Both the position numbers and the translations under genes were made by a program. The notes beneath the pieces are model-generated. The model was not told the DNA's origin and ran no database searches. It saw only the letters and a program-made list of their open reading frames with translations. Source: Phycisphaerae bacterium (GTDB lineage: Bacteria > Planctomycetota > Phycisphaerae > Sedimentisphaerales > Anaerohalosphaeraceae). Taken from it: DNA of 38,444 nt. Where the stretch lies: positions 1 to 38,444 of the forward strand of contig JAOUFG010000014.1 in assembly GCA_029858345.1 (NCBI GenBank), read 5' to 3'. Positions 1 through 7,886 of this stretch are shown here, piece by piece (position 1 is the stretch's first letter; each line of letters begins with the position of its first letter).

Positions 1-216
1 CGGCTCTGTTGCCGCAAGGTAATAACCCGCGATTTTCAGTGGCCACACGCCACCGTATCGCATAAGCACTATCGGCTTATGACGACCCTTTACAATCGCA
101 GGGCCGGTCGTTCCATATTTTCTATATCCGGCGTCAGGAGCATGAGGAACACGAGGAAGATCAAGGTCGCTTTTAACGGATAATGTAAACGTAAATGGCC
201 GTCTTTGAGACGGCTC
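1..216 (-). other. Open frame running off the window edge, identity unknown
   Basis: On the minus strand one frame is open from the TAG at 217-219 to the window edge, about 72 codons. It contains no convincing start codon with a ribosome binding site near its beginning, and the translation (including KGRHKPIVLMRYGGVWPL) does not match a family I recognise. It may be the rest of a broken gene, since it follows the truncated spermidine-synthase-like gene, or it may be chance. A perfect 7-bp stem with a 3-base loop (198-204 and 208-214) lies at its start and looks like a small intergenic repeat. Confidence 0.2.
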
Positions 217-223
217 CTAACCG

Positions 224-433
224 TCAAGCCACCCCTTTATGGGGTGCGTTATGACTTCCAATTGTAATACCCAACAAGATAATCCCAATGACAGAAGTCC
301 ATGTATAAATAGAAGACCCCAAATCACGGGCAATCAGTCTGCTTGCGACCAGTTCAATGATCATGATACAGGCACTGGAAAGAAAAGCCGTTAAGCATAA
401 TAGTAAAAGATAATGTTTTTTGTTTCCACTCAT
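224..433 (-). pseudogene. Truncated N-terminus of a membrane spermidine-synthase-like protein
   Basis: The 69 residues from the ATG at 433 contain a first membrane segment and then the stretch ELVASRLIARDLGSSIYTW. That is the typical opening of multi-pass proteins fused to, or resembling, spermidine synthase (normally several hundred residues). The match stops after about residue 64 (ITIGS). The frame then runs into an unrelated GC-rich palindromic sequence and ends at a TGA (224-226). The expected continuation, a glycine-rich second transmembrane region, is not visible in any minus-strand frame downstream. I read this as a gene remnant cut by rearrangement or repeat insertion. A misassembly near the window edge would look the same. 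A TTG at 451 would add six residues but has no better ribosome binding site. Confidence 0.55.
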
Positions 434-690
434 ATTGAGATTTCTTCGCAAAAAAGGGATGACATATTCGTCGCTAATCCTTTATCGCCAATAAAATACT
501 TCAAAAATGCAAGAAAAGCAAAAAAAATAAGTACAGTCTTTCCTTTTTTCATGCGTCCCCCACGGACACACCACATCCGTCGCGCCGTTTGCGATTACGC
601 GTATAGAAAAGACTCAAATTGATAGGTGCGTTTGCCCTCCGTGCCAACATGGCACTGAAGCGTTGGCTAAAAGCGAAAAACTCTGCCGGA

Positions 691-1233
691 TTAGTTTTTT
701 TGGGAGGGCAATTTCAGTTTCGAGCCGACTACAAGCGTCTGCTTTTCTGAGATGTTAGGATTCAGCAGCAGGATTTCCTTATAGCGCATCCCGTTGCCAA
801 GCTGTTGTTCTGCGATCTTCCAGAGACTGTCGCCGTCCTTGATGACATACTCGGTTGCCGGTCCCGTCGGCGCTGTCGCGGCGGGCTTTATGACCGGTTT
901 CGCTTCTGTCACTGCGTCCGGGCCAGTGACGCCCGGCTGGATATTCTGGCTTTTGAGCCGGGTCAGTTCGGCTCTGGTGCGTGTCAGCTCTGTCTTGAGC
1001 TGATTTAGCACCGCTTGATTGCCGGCAAGCGTATTGTTTAATCGGGTAATTTTGTCTGCGGCTTTTTGGATGGTCTTCTCGGACTCGGCCTTCTCGGTCT
1101 GCATCAGAGCCATTAACGACTCGACAAGTGCCTGGTTTTTTTCCAGCTTTGGTTTTGTAATCATAAATCCAGCGCCGACACCGATGCCGATCCCCAGAAC
1201 CAATGCGGCTAAGGATGCTGTCAATTGTTTCAT
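691..1233 (-). CDS. Membrane-anchored coiled-coil protein with C-terminal LysM domain
   Basis: This 180-residue protein has an N-terminal hydrophobic segment (about residues 5-25, glycine-rich) acting as a signal or anchor. A helical region follows (about 30-95), rich in Glu, Lys, Leu and Asn and likely to form a coiled coil, then a Pro/Ala/Thr linker. The C-terminal LysM domain spans about 130-177 (EYVIKDGDSLWKIAEQ, then LLLNPNI and VVGSKLKLP). LysM domains bind N-acetylglucosamine polymers, so the protein probably sits on the outer face of the inner membrane and touches peptidoglycan. AAGGGACT about seven bases upstream supports this start. It is separated from its neighbours and has no evident operon partner. 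The domain call is firm; the cellular role is not known. Confidence 0.85.
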   Translation of the reverse strand: MKQLTASLAALVLGIGIGVGAGFMITKPKLEKNQALVESLMALMQTEKAESEKTIQKAADKITRLNNTLAGNQAVLNQLKTELTRTRAELTRLKSQNIQPGVTGPDAVTEAKPVIKPAATAPTGPATEYVIKDGDSLWKIAEQQLGNGMRYKEILLLNPNISEKQTLVVGSKLKLPSQKN

Positions 1234-1358
1234 ATTTGAGTCCCTTAATGTAAAAATTGATTAAACCGTTGATCTGTCTCCCTGGATTGTACCGATGCAA
1301 TACAGCCAAATCAAGCAATTAAATCCGGCCAATTGTTGATGGGGTTTTCGATGAGCGG

Positions 1359-1976
1359 TCAGGGGCCGTCAAATGCATACGCCGCGGCCCATTGCTGATC
1401 GGTGGTGATGGTGACGTGGCCCTGCACACGGCGATCCGGTCCGAGCCAGCCGGTCAGCCAGCAGGTTCCTTTTTCGCCCCCGAAAGCCGTGTCGCTGCCC
1501 AGCGGCCTCTTGGTATAGGGGCCTTTGGCGATAAAGAACAGTTGTTTTTTGTCCCTGCCTTGGGCGTCCTCATAGGTTCGTTTGACAGAAATGTTACCTT
1601 TCATCTCGGTGTCGATTTGGTATTCCCGGCCCGTTTGCTCATAGGCACACTGCCACCGGGCTGTCATTCGGCCGTTGGTATCGAAGGAGAGGGTTACGGT
1701 TCCGCGATCCGCATCGTCCCGGTGAACCGCAGCTGAGATCGAAAACGCTTCGTCCAGGTCCGGCTTGGGTGAGCGGGGCAGCTTAATGTCTTCCCCTTCC
1801 GGCACCAGCAGATCCTCGAGCACCCAGGGGTGCTGCTCAAGTCCCGCCGGCTGAGACGGCAGACCCGGGCCGAAAAACGCATCAATCTGCACAAAATACA
1901 GCAGCATCAGGATCGCCACGGCCACCAGCACGATCAAGATTGCAAAACCGCTTCTTCTGACATAAAAACCCAACAT
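1359..1976 (-). CDS. Membrane-anchored protein of unknown function
   Basis: This 205-residue protein has a single N-terminal transmembrane helix (about residues 11-29, preceded by two Arg) and an extracytoplasmic remainder that is acidic and proline-rich at first and then mostly beta-like. I recognise no domain. The C-terminal half alternates short beta-type stretches (GTVTLSFDTNGRMTARWQC, then KGNISVKRTYE and GHVTITTDQQWAAAY), suggesting a beta-sandwich or barrel. It contains two cysteines, one in the middle (RWQCAYEQ) and one near the C-terminus (GTCWLTGW), which could form a disulfide. The frame is uninterrupted and codon use resembles the neighbouring genes, so I believe it is expressed. 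No clear ribosome binding site is visible, so the start is uncertain. Confidence 0.6.
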   Translation of the reverse strand: MLGFYVRRSGFAILIVLVAVAILMLLYFVQIDAFFGPGLPSQPAGLEQHPWVLEDLLVPEGEDIKLPRSPKPDLDEAFSISAAVHRDDADRGTVTLSFDTNGRMTARWQCAYEQTGREYQIDTEMKGNISVKRTYEDAQGRDKKQLFFIAKGPYTKRPLGSDTAFGGEKGTCWLTGWLGPDRRVQGHVTITTDQQWAAAYAFDGP

Positions 1977-2024
1977 AATGCCAGTTTAGCATAAATGGTA
2001 TTGTCGGCAATAGAATATTAAAAA

Positions 2025-2050
2025 AGCCGTCGGGTTTGACGCCGGCGGCT
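2025..2050 (-). terminator. Intrinsic terminator of the AraC-type gene
   Basis: A 9-bp stem (2025-2033 with 2042-2050, one G-T pair) has an 8-base loop and is followed on the minus strand by a run of five T. It lies 33 bases past the AraC stop codon, which is the expected place and orientation. Confidence 0.7.
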
Positions 2051-2082
2051 TGGAAATTTTTCTGCCGATTTGGTTGAAAGCG

Positions 2083-3102
2083 CTATTCAAATGTCAAATT
2101 TCTATACTGCGACGGTGTGAGTCCTGTTTTCTTCTTAAAGACGGTTGCGAAATACTGGCTTGATTCGAATCCGCAGGACATCGCGATATCCAATATGTTC
2201 ATCTCCTGATTCTCGATTAACAGCCGTTTGGCTTTTTCGGTTCTGCAATGGTTCAGGTGCTCGGCGGCCGTCATGTTTGTGATTTGCTTGCAGTAGTGTG
2301 CAAAGCGGCTTCGGCCCAGATTGCAATGCTGGGCCATTGTCTCAAGCGTCCAGGGGTAATCGATATGCTCGTTCAGGCCGGCCAGAAACATTTCGACACT
2401 TCGCCGGGTACTGCTGAGTTTGGCGTTCAGCTTGATGTTTTGCGTTTGGAGCATTTCAAAGACCTCCAGGAACAGTTCGTTGATGTACAACTGAAGCCGT
2501 GTCTGGATGGATTCGGGGGCGTCGCTGTTTTGGATATATTCAGCGATTTGTTCAAAGCATTTTTCAATGTGTTTATTGCCTTTCCAGACAACCTGCTCGT
2601 TGTGACTCAAAAGTTGCGTCAACTGCTGTAGGTCCTGCGGGGCAAAATTGATCCAATCCGGCCAATTCCAGAGATCATTGGGGCGGCGGACGCCGACGTC
2701 TAGAATCAACCAGTGCATTCGGCTGGCAGATATTAAAGGGGATCCGACCTGGTGGGGCTGCCAGGGGCGTGTGATGGTCATGTCGCCGGCCTTGAGCTGA
2801 TAGGGTTTTCCTTCTATGATAAAGTCCAGATTGCCGCGGGTAAGATAGCCCAGTTCGATGCCCTCGTTTCTGTGCTGCGGCAGGCCCTAGGACTGGTCCT
2901 TGTTGGCGTCCCATACGCAGGCAACGCATAATTCCGGCAGCATTTTAGGAGGCATTTTGACGCCGGGGTAGCAACCGTGAGCAAATGCGGAATGGAACAA
3001 TTCGCCGCGTTTTTTTGCAGCTTTGAGGTTTTCGCAGGTATCGGCCTTGTGGGTGCCGTCTACGTCATAAAAGATCGCGGATTTTTGTTTGGTTTTGGCC
3101 AT
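2083..3102 (-). pseudogene. AraC-family regulator interrupted by an in-frame TAG
   Basis: Read from the ATG at 3102, this frame encodes 71 residues, a TAG at 2889-2887, then 267 more residues in the same frame, a normal AraC size of about 339. The first part ends VCVWDANKDQS and the second begins GLPQHRNEGIELGYL, so the stop sits inside the N-terminal cupin-like ligand-binding domain. In related planctomycete regulators as I remember them a Trp stands here, and TGG to TAG is one base. The C-terminal domain is intact: two helix-turn-helix motifs (about residues 235-335), ending DIAMSCGFESSQYFATVFKKKTGLTPSQY with breaks between. The gene diverges from the sugar locus across 161 bp, so it was probably that locus's regulator. 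Restart at the ATG at 2781 would give a 232-residue protein without most of the sensor. A sequencing error is also possible. Confidence 0.75.
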
Positions 3103-3263
3103 GCTGTTTTGATAAAATGTTTAATATTTACCACTGGTCAATTTTAGTAGATAATTTAACGCATTAGGTCTATATTTCAAGCAGATAACGTGAAAATAGT
3201 GTAAATATAGGCGGGCGAACTGTCGCAAGACCTTGTAAGATACTAATATTAAAGGGGATAGGT

Positions 3264-4436
3264 ATGAATTTTGGAAGAACACTGAAAATGGGGATGGTTG
3301 GTGGCGGCCCAGGTGCGTTTATTGGAGAAGTCCACCGCAAAGCGGCTCGGATGGACGGGGGCATTGAGTTGGTTGGCGGCGCTTTTGACATCAACCCTCG
3401 CAAATCCAAAAAAATGGCAAAAGAGCTGTGTCTGGACCGTAAACGCTGTTACGGCAACTACGAAGAGATGATCGAGAAAGAACTGAAACTTCCCGTTGGC
3501 GAACGGATGGATTTTGTGACGATTTGCACACCGAACAACTGGCATTTTCCGATCGCCAAGGCGTGTCTTGAAGCGGGTTTTCATGTGATGTGTGAAAAGC
3601 CGATGACGGTAACGGTTAAAGAGGCCCGTCAATTGGTCAAAATCGTCCAAAAAAGCCGCAAAGTGTTTGGCCTGATGCACAATTACACCGGCTACCCCAT
3701 GGTCAAGTTGGCTCGTGATATGGTCAATAACGGCGAAATCGGCAACGTTCGCAAAATCGTTGTACAATATCCGCAGGGGTGGCTGGCGACGGCACTGGAA
3801 AAAACGGGCCAACAGCAGGCCTCCTGGCGGACGGATCCCAAACAAAGCGGCGCTTCCGGCTGTGGCGGGGACATTGGAACCCACGCCGAAAACTTAGCCG
3901 AATACATTACGGGCTTGAAAATGACGGACTTGTGCGCCGAACTGACCACGTTTGTCAAGGGCAGGAAGTTGGATGACGATGTCAATTGTCTTGTTAAGTA
4001 TAATAAAGGCGCTAAAGGTGTACTTCACGCCAGCCAGATATCTGTGGGCGAAGAAAATAACCTGGCGATCTGGATTTATGGCGAAACAGGCGGAATGGAA
4101 TGGCATCAGGAGCATCCAAATTACCTGTATGTGACCCCGATGGGCCAGCCGACCCGCATTTACAAACGCGGCAACGACTATGTGGGCAACTACAGCGCCG
4201 CCGCAGGACGGGCCACCCGTTTGCCGTCTGGCCACCCCGAAGCGTTTCTGGAGGCGTTTGCCAATAATTATGTAAACTTCGCCGATACGGTGCGGGCCAA
4301 GCTGACGCGGACGAAGCCGGACGGTTTGATGCTGGACTTCCCCGATGTCAAAGACGGCCTTCGCGGGATGCTGTTTCTCGACACGCTGGTGGCCAGCGCC
4401 AAGAGCAAACAAAAATGGACAAAATTTAAGAAATAG
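3264..4436 (+). CDS. Gfo/Idh/MocA-family NAD(P)-dependent oxidoreductase, cytoplasmic
   Basis: This 390-residue protein has an N-terminal Rossmann fold beginning KMGMVGGGPGAFIGEVH (a glycine-rich dinucleotide loop, about residues 8-24). It carries the family's canonical CEKPMTV motif near residue 112 and a C-terminal alpha/beta domain with the conserved Asp/His stretch GCGGDIGTHAENL (about 197-209). There is no signal peptide, so it should act in the cytoplasm. The family oxidises or reduces sugars and inositols; substrate cannot be read from sequence. It is first in the plus-strand locus, 11 bases before a TIM-barrel isomerase, and AAGGGG lies upstream of the ATG. In described keto-glycoside pathways such a pair interconverts 3-keto sugars or their products. 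That role here is inferred from context. Confidence 0.9.
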   Translation: MNFGRTLKMGMVGGGPGAFIGEVHRKAARMDGGIELVGGAFDINPRKSKKMAKELCLDRKRCYGNYEEMIEKELKLPVGERMDFVTICTPNNWHFPIAKACLEAGFHVMCEKPMTVTVKEARQLVKIVQKSRKVFGLMHNYTGYPMVKLARDMVNNGEIGNVRKIVVQYPQGWLATALEKTGQQQASWRTDPKQSGASGCGGDIGTHAENLAEYITGLKMTDLCAELTTFVKGRKLDDDVNCLVKYNKGAKGVLHASQISVGEENNLAIWIYGETGGMEWHQEHPNYLYVTPMGQPTRIYKRGNDYVGNYSAAAGRATRLPSGHPEAFLEAFANNYVNFADTVRAKLTRTKPDGLMLDFPDVKDGLRGMLFLDTLVASAKSKQKWTKFKK

Positions 4437-4447
4437 GAGAGTTACAG

Positions 4448-5440
4448 ATGGCACGACCTGTTACCATGTTTACCGGCCAATGGGCCGATTTATCATTGGA
4501 AGAGTTAGCAAAAAAGATGGCCGAGATTGGTTATGATGGCCTGGAACTGGCCTGCTGGGGCGACCATATGGACGTTTTTAAGGCCGCGGAAGATTTGGAG
4601 TATTGCAAAAAACAGAAGGCGATTCTGAAAAAGAATAATTTACAGCTTTTCGCCATCAGCAATCACCTGGCCGGACAATTGGTATGCGACCCGAACGACG
4701 ACAGTCGTTCGGATATGTTTGCTCCCCAAGACTGTGCGGGCGATGCTGAAAAGAAACGCGCCTGGGCTGTTGATGCAATGAAAGCAACCGCTAAAGCCGC
4801 AAAGAATCTGGGGCTCGGCGTGGTCAACGGTTTTACCGGCTCGAGCATCTGGCACATGCTGTACAGTTTTCCGCCGGTCAGCGATCAGATGATCGAAGAC
4901 GGTTTTAAGCACTTTGCCGACATGTGGAACCCGATCCTGGATGTTTTTGATGAGTGCGGCGTGAAGTTTGCCTTGGAGGTGCACCCGACCGAAATTGCCT
5001 TCGATATTGTCACCGCAAAAAAAGCACTGAAAGCGATTGGAAACCGTGAAGCGTTTGGGTTTAATTTCGATCCGAGCCATCTTCACTGGCAGATGGTTGA
5101 TCCCGTTCGTTTTATTAAGGAATTTCCGGACCGCATTTACCATGTACACATGAAAGACGCGGCTTTGCAGCTGGACGGTTTCAGCGGCATTCTGTCATCC
5201 CATTTGAACTTTGGTCAGCCCGACCGCGGTTGGGATTTCAGATCTCTGGGGCACGGGGGAGTGGATTTTGAAGAAATCATCCGTGCCCTGAATCGCATCG
5301 GTTACACCGGGCCGCTGTCGGTGGAATGGGAAGACTGCGGCATGGAACGCTTCCACGGCGCTGCAGAGGCATGCGAATTTGTCAAAAATATTGATTTTGC
5401 CCCCTCAAATGTCCAATTTGATGATGCATTTGACAAGTAA
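4448..5440 (+). CDS. Sugar phosphate isomerase/epimerase-like TIM-barrel protein
   Basis: This 330-residue protein belongs to the xylose-isomerase-like TIM-barrel superfamily (AP_endonuc_2 type). The expected metal and acid residues are visible along the barrel: LELACWGDH (about 36-44), FALEVHPTE (Glu and His), FNFDPSHLHW (Asp and His), YHVHMKDA (His, Asp) and the closing LSVEWED. Members isomerise or epimerise sugars, and several relatives in oxidative glycoside pathways act on 3-keto sugars. There is no signal peptide, so it is cytoplasmic, like the oxidoreductase just upstream. AGGAGAG lies about six bases before the start. The 135-bp gap after it is larger than the others in the locus and could hold an internal promoter, but I see no clear one. 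The substrate is unknown. Confidence 0.88.
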   Translation: MARPVTMFTGQWADLSLEELAKKMAEIGYDGLELACWGDHMDVFKAAEDLEYCKKQKAILKKNNLQLFAISNHLAGQLVCDPNDDSRSDMFAPQDCAGDAEKKRAWAVDAMKATAKAAKNLGLGVVNGFTGSSIWHMLYSFPPVSDQMIEDGFKHFADMWNPILDVFDECGVKFALEVHPTEIAFDIVTAKKALKAIGNREAFGFNFDPSHLHWQMVDPVRFIKEFPDRIYHVHMKDAALQLDGFSGILSSHLNFGQPDRGWDFRSLGHGGVDFEEIIRALNRIGYTGPLSVEWEDCGMERFHGAAEACEFVKNIDFAPSNVQFDDAFDK

Positions 5441-5575
5441 TCAGGCGGCTTCTTAAAACTGCGTCCGTCAGATTTGAAACATGCTGTCTGTTTGCAGCGT
5501 TCGTACTGGTGAATACACAGTGTTGTGTTTACAACTTGAATTCCAATGTCAGTGGGTCTTAAATTTGGAGAGGCC

Positions 5576-6436
5576 ATGAAAATTAAAATGACGACAATCT
5601 GTTATATCGTATCGATAATGTGCATTCTAAACCACGGTTGTCAGGCACAGCAGGCCTCTGAGAGCAAAGAACCTGTCATCAAGAAATGGACAGAGCTTGA
5701 TAACGATGGTAAAAAAGTTGAATTTATGACGATTGACGGGGTAATGGTTCACGAGAAGGACCCCGCCAAACAGCCGCCGCCGGAGAAAATCACTCCGGGC
5801 ACACCCAGTTGCGGCGATCAGGTCGGCACGGCTCCCTCGGATGCGATTGTCCTGTTTGACGGAACCAAGGAATCGATGGCCAAGAACTGGACCAATAACA
5901 AGTGGAAATTTTTTGACGGCGCGATGGAGTCGGTAAAAAAGGCCGGTTATAACAAGACCAAGCAGAAGTTTGGTTCGTGCCAACTGCACATTGAATGGGC
6001 TTCCCCTGCAGTTGTAAAAGGTAAAGGCCAGGGTCGAGGCAACAGCGGCGTATTCCTGATGGATTATGAGGTGCAGGTATTGGATTCTTTCAATAATACG
6101 ACGTATCCGGATGGACAGGCCGGCGCTTTGTACGGCCGGAGCAAACCGCGGGTGAATGCATCGCGCGGACCGGGACAGTGGCAGACATACGACATCATAT
6201 TTCATCGCCCCATCTTCGATAAAGATGGAAAAGTCGTTAAGAAAGCCACATTTACAGTGCTGCATAACGGCGTGCTGATTCAGGACCATGTGGTTCTTAG
6301 CGGAGGAACAGGATGGAAAGGCCCTCATTCAATCTCTGAATACAAGGCACATGCCGATGCGATGCCGATTCAGTTGCAGGACCATGGAAACCCGGTCAGA
6401 TTTCGAAACATTTGGATTCGGCCATTGAAAGATTAA
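5576..6436 (+). CDS. DUF1080 (3-keto-disaccharide hydrolase-like) exported protein
   Basis: The 286 residues from the ATG at 5576 are preferred over an ATG 30 bases upstream because GGAGAG sits just before this one and a signal peptide then begins at once. The leader ends near GCQAQQ. The Cys suggests a lipoprotein, although NHG before it is a poor lipobox, so ordinary secretion is possible. The DUF1080 concanavalin-like fold covers about residues 90-285: AIVLFDGTKES, GRGNSGVFLMDYEVQVLDS, WQTYDIIFHRP, PIQLQDHGNPVRFRNIWIRP. Members of this family are known to hydrolyse or lyse glycosidic bonds of 3-keto sugars. It sits between the isomerase and a Tat-exported oxidoreductase, consistent with extracytoplasmic cleavage after oxidation. 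The exact substrate is not predictable. Confidence 0.88.
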   Translation: MKIKMTTICYIVSIMCILNHGCQAQQASESKEPVIKKWTELDNDGKKVEFMTIDGVMVHEKDPAKQPPPEKITPGTPSCGDQVGTAPSDAIVLFDGTKESMAKNWTNNKWKFFDGAMESVKKAGYNKTKQKFGSCQLHIEWASPAVVKGKGQGRGNSGVFLMDYEVQVLDSFNNTTYPDGQAGALYGRSKPRVNASRGPGQWQTYDIIFHRPIFDKDGKVVKKATFTVLHNGVLIQDHVVLSGGTGWKGPHSISEYKAHADAMPIQLQDHGNPVRFRNIWIRPLKD

Positions 6437-6460
6437 CCCTGAAATACGGACTGAGATACT

Positions 6461-7864
6461 ATGAACAGAAGACATTTTTTGAAATCAACCACCGCAAGCA
6501 TGGGCCTGTTTTCGATTGTACCCAGCCATGTTTTGGGGCTAAACGGCAAGACGCCGCCCAGTGGAAAACTGAACATCGCCGGTGTTGGCGTGGGCGGCAT
6601 GGGCAAGGGTAATCTGCGTGCTATTTGCAAGCCGCTGAGTCAACGAAATGAGGAAAACTGGCCGGATGACAATTCTCAGAATATTGTTGCCCTTTGTGAT
6701 GTGGACTGGGCTCATGCTGATAGAACATTCAAGGAGTACCCGGAAGCGAAGCAATTTAAAGACTACCGTGTGATGCTGAAAGAGATGGGTGATAAAATTG
6801 ATGCGATTGTGGTTGCCACACCGGACCACACCCATGCCTGTGTTGCGATGGAGGCCATGCGTTATGGCAAGCACGTTTATGTTCAAAAGCCGTTAACGCA
6901 CTCTATTCATGAGGCCCGTGTCCTGACGGAAGCGGCTCGCAAGTATGGTGTTGTGACCCAAATGGGCAACCAGGGACACAGCAGCAATGATATCCGCCGG
7001 ATTTGTGAGTGGATTTGGGATGGTGCGATCGGTGATGTTCGCCAGGTTCATGCCTGGACAAACCGTCCGGTCTGGCCGCAGGGTCTGCCGCGGCCGACAG
7101 AAACCCCGCCGGTACCGGAAACATTGGACTGGGATTTGTGGCTCGGCCCGGCGCCACAGCGGCCGTATCATCCGGCCTATCTTCCCTGGAACTGGCGGGC
7201 ATGGGTGGATTTCGGCACCGGCGCGCTGGGCGATATGGCCTGTCATATCCTGGATCCGGTTTTCTGGGCATTGAAGCTGAAATATCCTATCAGCGCACAG
7301 GGCAGTTACGCGACGAATATTATTGAAAAATGGGAAAAGCCCGCAATCACTGAAACCTATCCGCTTGGTTCAATCATTCATTTTGAGTATCCCGTTCGGG
7401 AATCGATGCCTGCGGTAAAAATACATTGGTATGACGGGGGGTTGATGCCGGAACGTCCGGACGATCTTGAAGAAGGTCGCCGGATGGGGATAGACGGCAG
7501 CGGTGTTCTTTTTGTCGGGGACAAGGGGAAGCTGATGTGCGGGTGTTACGGAGAAAGCCCCCAGTTGATTCCTTATTCGAAGATGAAAGCGTACAAAAAA
7601 CCGGAAGAAACATTAGCTCGTGTCAAAACCAGCCATGAAATGGACTGGGTCAATGCGATTAAAGAAGGTCGTCAGCCCAGTTCAAATTTTGACTATGCCG
7701 GCCCGCTCACCGAGATGGTGCTGATGGGCAATCTGACTCTGTTCAAGCCGGGAGAAAAGCTTCTCTGGGATGGCGACAACATGAAAGTGACCAATTTTCC
7801 CGAATTAAATGAACATGTCAATCCGCCTTATCGGGAAGGGTGGCATCTGGAAAAAGATGCTTAA
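6461..7864 (+). CDS. Tat-exported Gfo/Idh/MocA oxidoreductase (QKP variant)
   Basis: This 467-residue protein opens MNRRHFLKSTTASMGLFS, a twin-arginine signal. The Rossmann loop follows (IAGVGVGGMGKGNLRA, about residues 39-54), then VALCDVDWAHADR and ATPDHTHACVAMEAM. The family's EKP motif reads VQKPLTH (about 147), with Gln in place of Glu. The C-terminal domain has GALGDMACHILDPVFWAL (about 252-269), with the usual Asp and His. This form is common among exported planctomycete members. Because Tat carries folded proteins, the nicotinamide cofactor was probably loaded before export and must be recycled in place. It follows the DUF1080 gene by 24 bases and precedes the fusion gene by 22, so they are almost surely co-transcribed. 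Its likely role is oxidation of a glycoside hydroxyl; this is inference. Confidence 0.9.
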   Translation: MNRRHFLKSTTASMGLFSIVPSHVLGLNGKTPPSGKLNIAGVGVGGMGKGNLRAICKPLSQRNEENWPDDNSQNIVALCDVDWAHADRTFKEYPEAKQFKDYRVMLKEMGDKIDAIVVATPDHTHACVAMEAMRYGKHVYVQKPLTHSIHEARVLTEAARKYGVVTQMGNQGHSSNDIRRICEWIWDGAIGDVRQVHAWTNRPVWPQGLPRPTETPPVPETLDWDLWLGPAPQRPYHPAYLPWNWRAWVDFGTGALGDMACHILDPVFWALKLKYPISAQGSYATNIIEKWEKPAITETYPLGSIIHFEYPVRESMPAVKIHWYDGGLMPERPDDLEEGRRMGIDGSGVLFVGDKGKLMCGCYGESPQLIPYSKMKAYKKPEETLARVKTSHEMDWVNAIKEGRQPSSNFDYAGPLTEMVLMGNLTLFKPGEKLLWDGDNMKVTNFPELNEHVNPPYREGWHLEKDA

Positions 7865-7886
7865 TGCGGATCTGAAAGGGAAACTC

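Noticed and set aside
413-622. Small plus-strand frame before the LysM gene
   Set aside because: No ribosome binding site or family, and it overlaps the upstream end of the truncated gene; treated as chance.
2887-2889. UAG recoding (pyrrolysine or suppressor)
   Set aside because: TAG ends several normal genes here and no recoding genes are visible; a point mutation or error is simpler.
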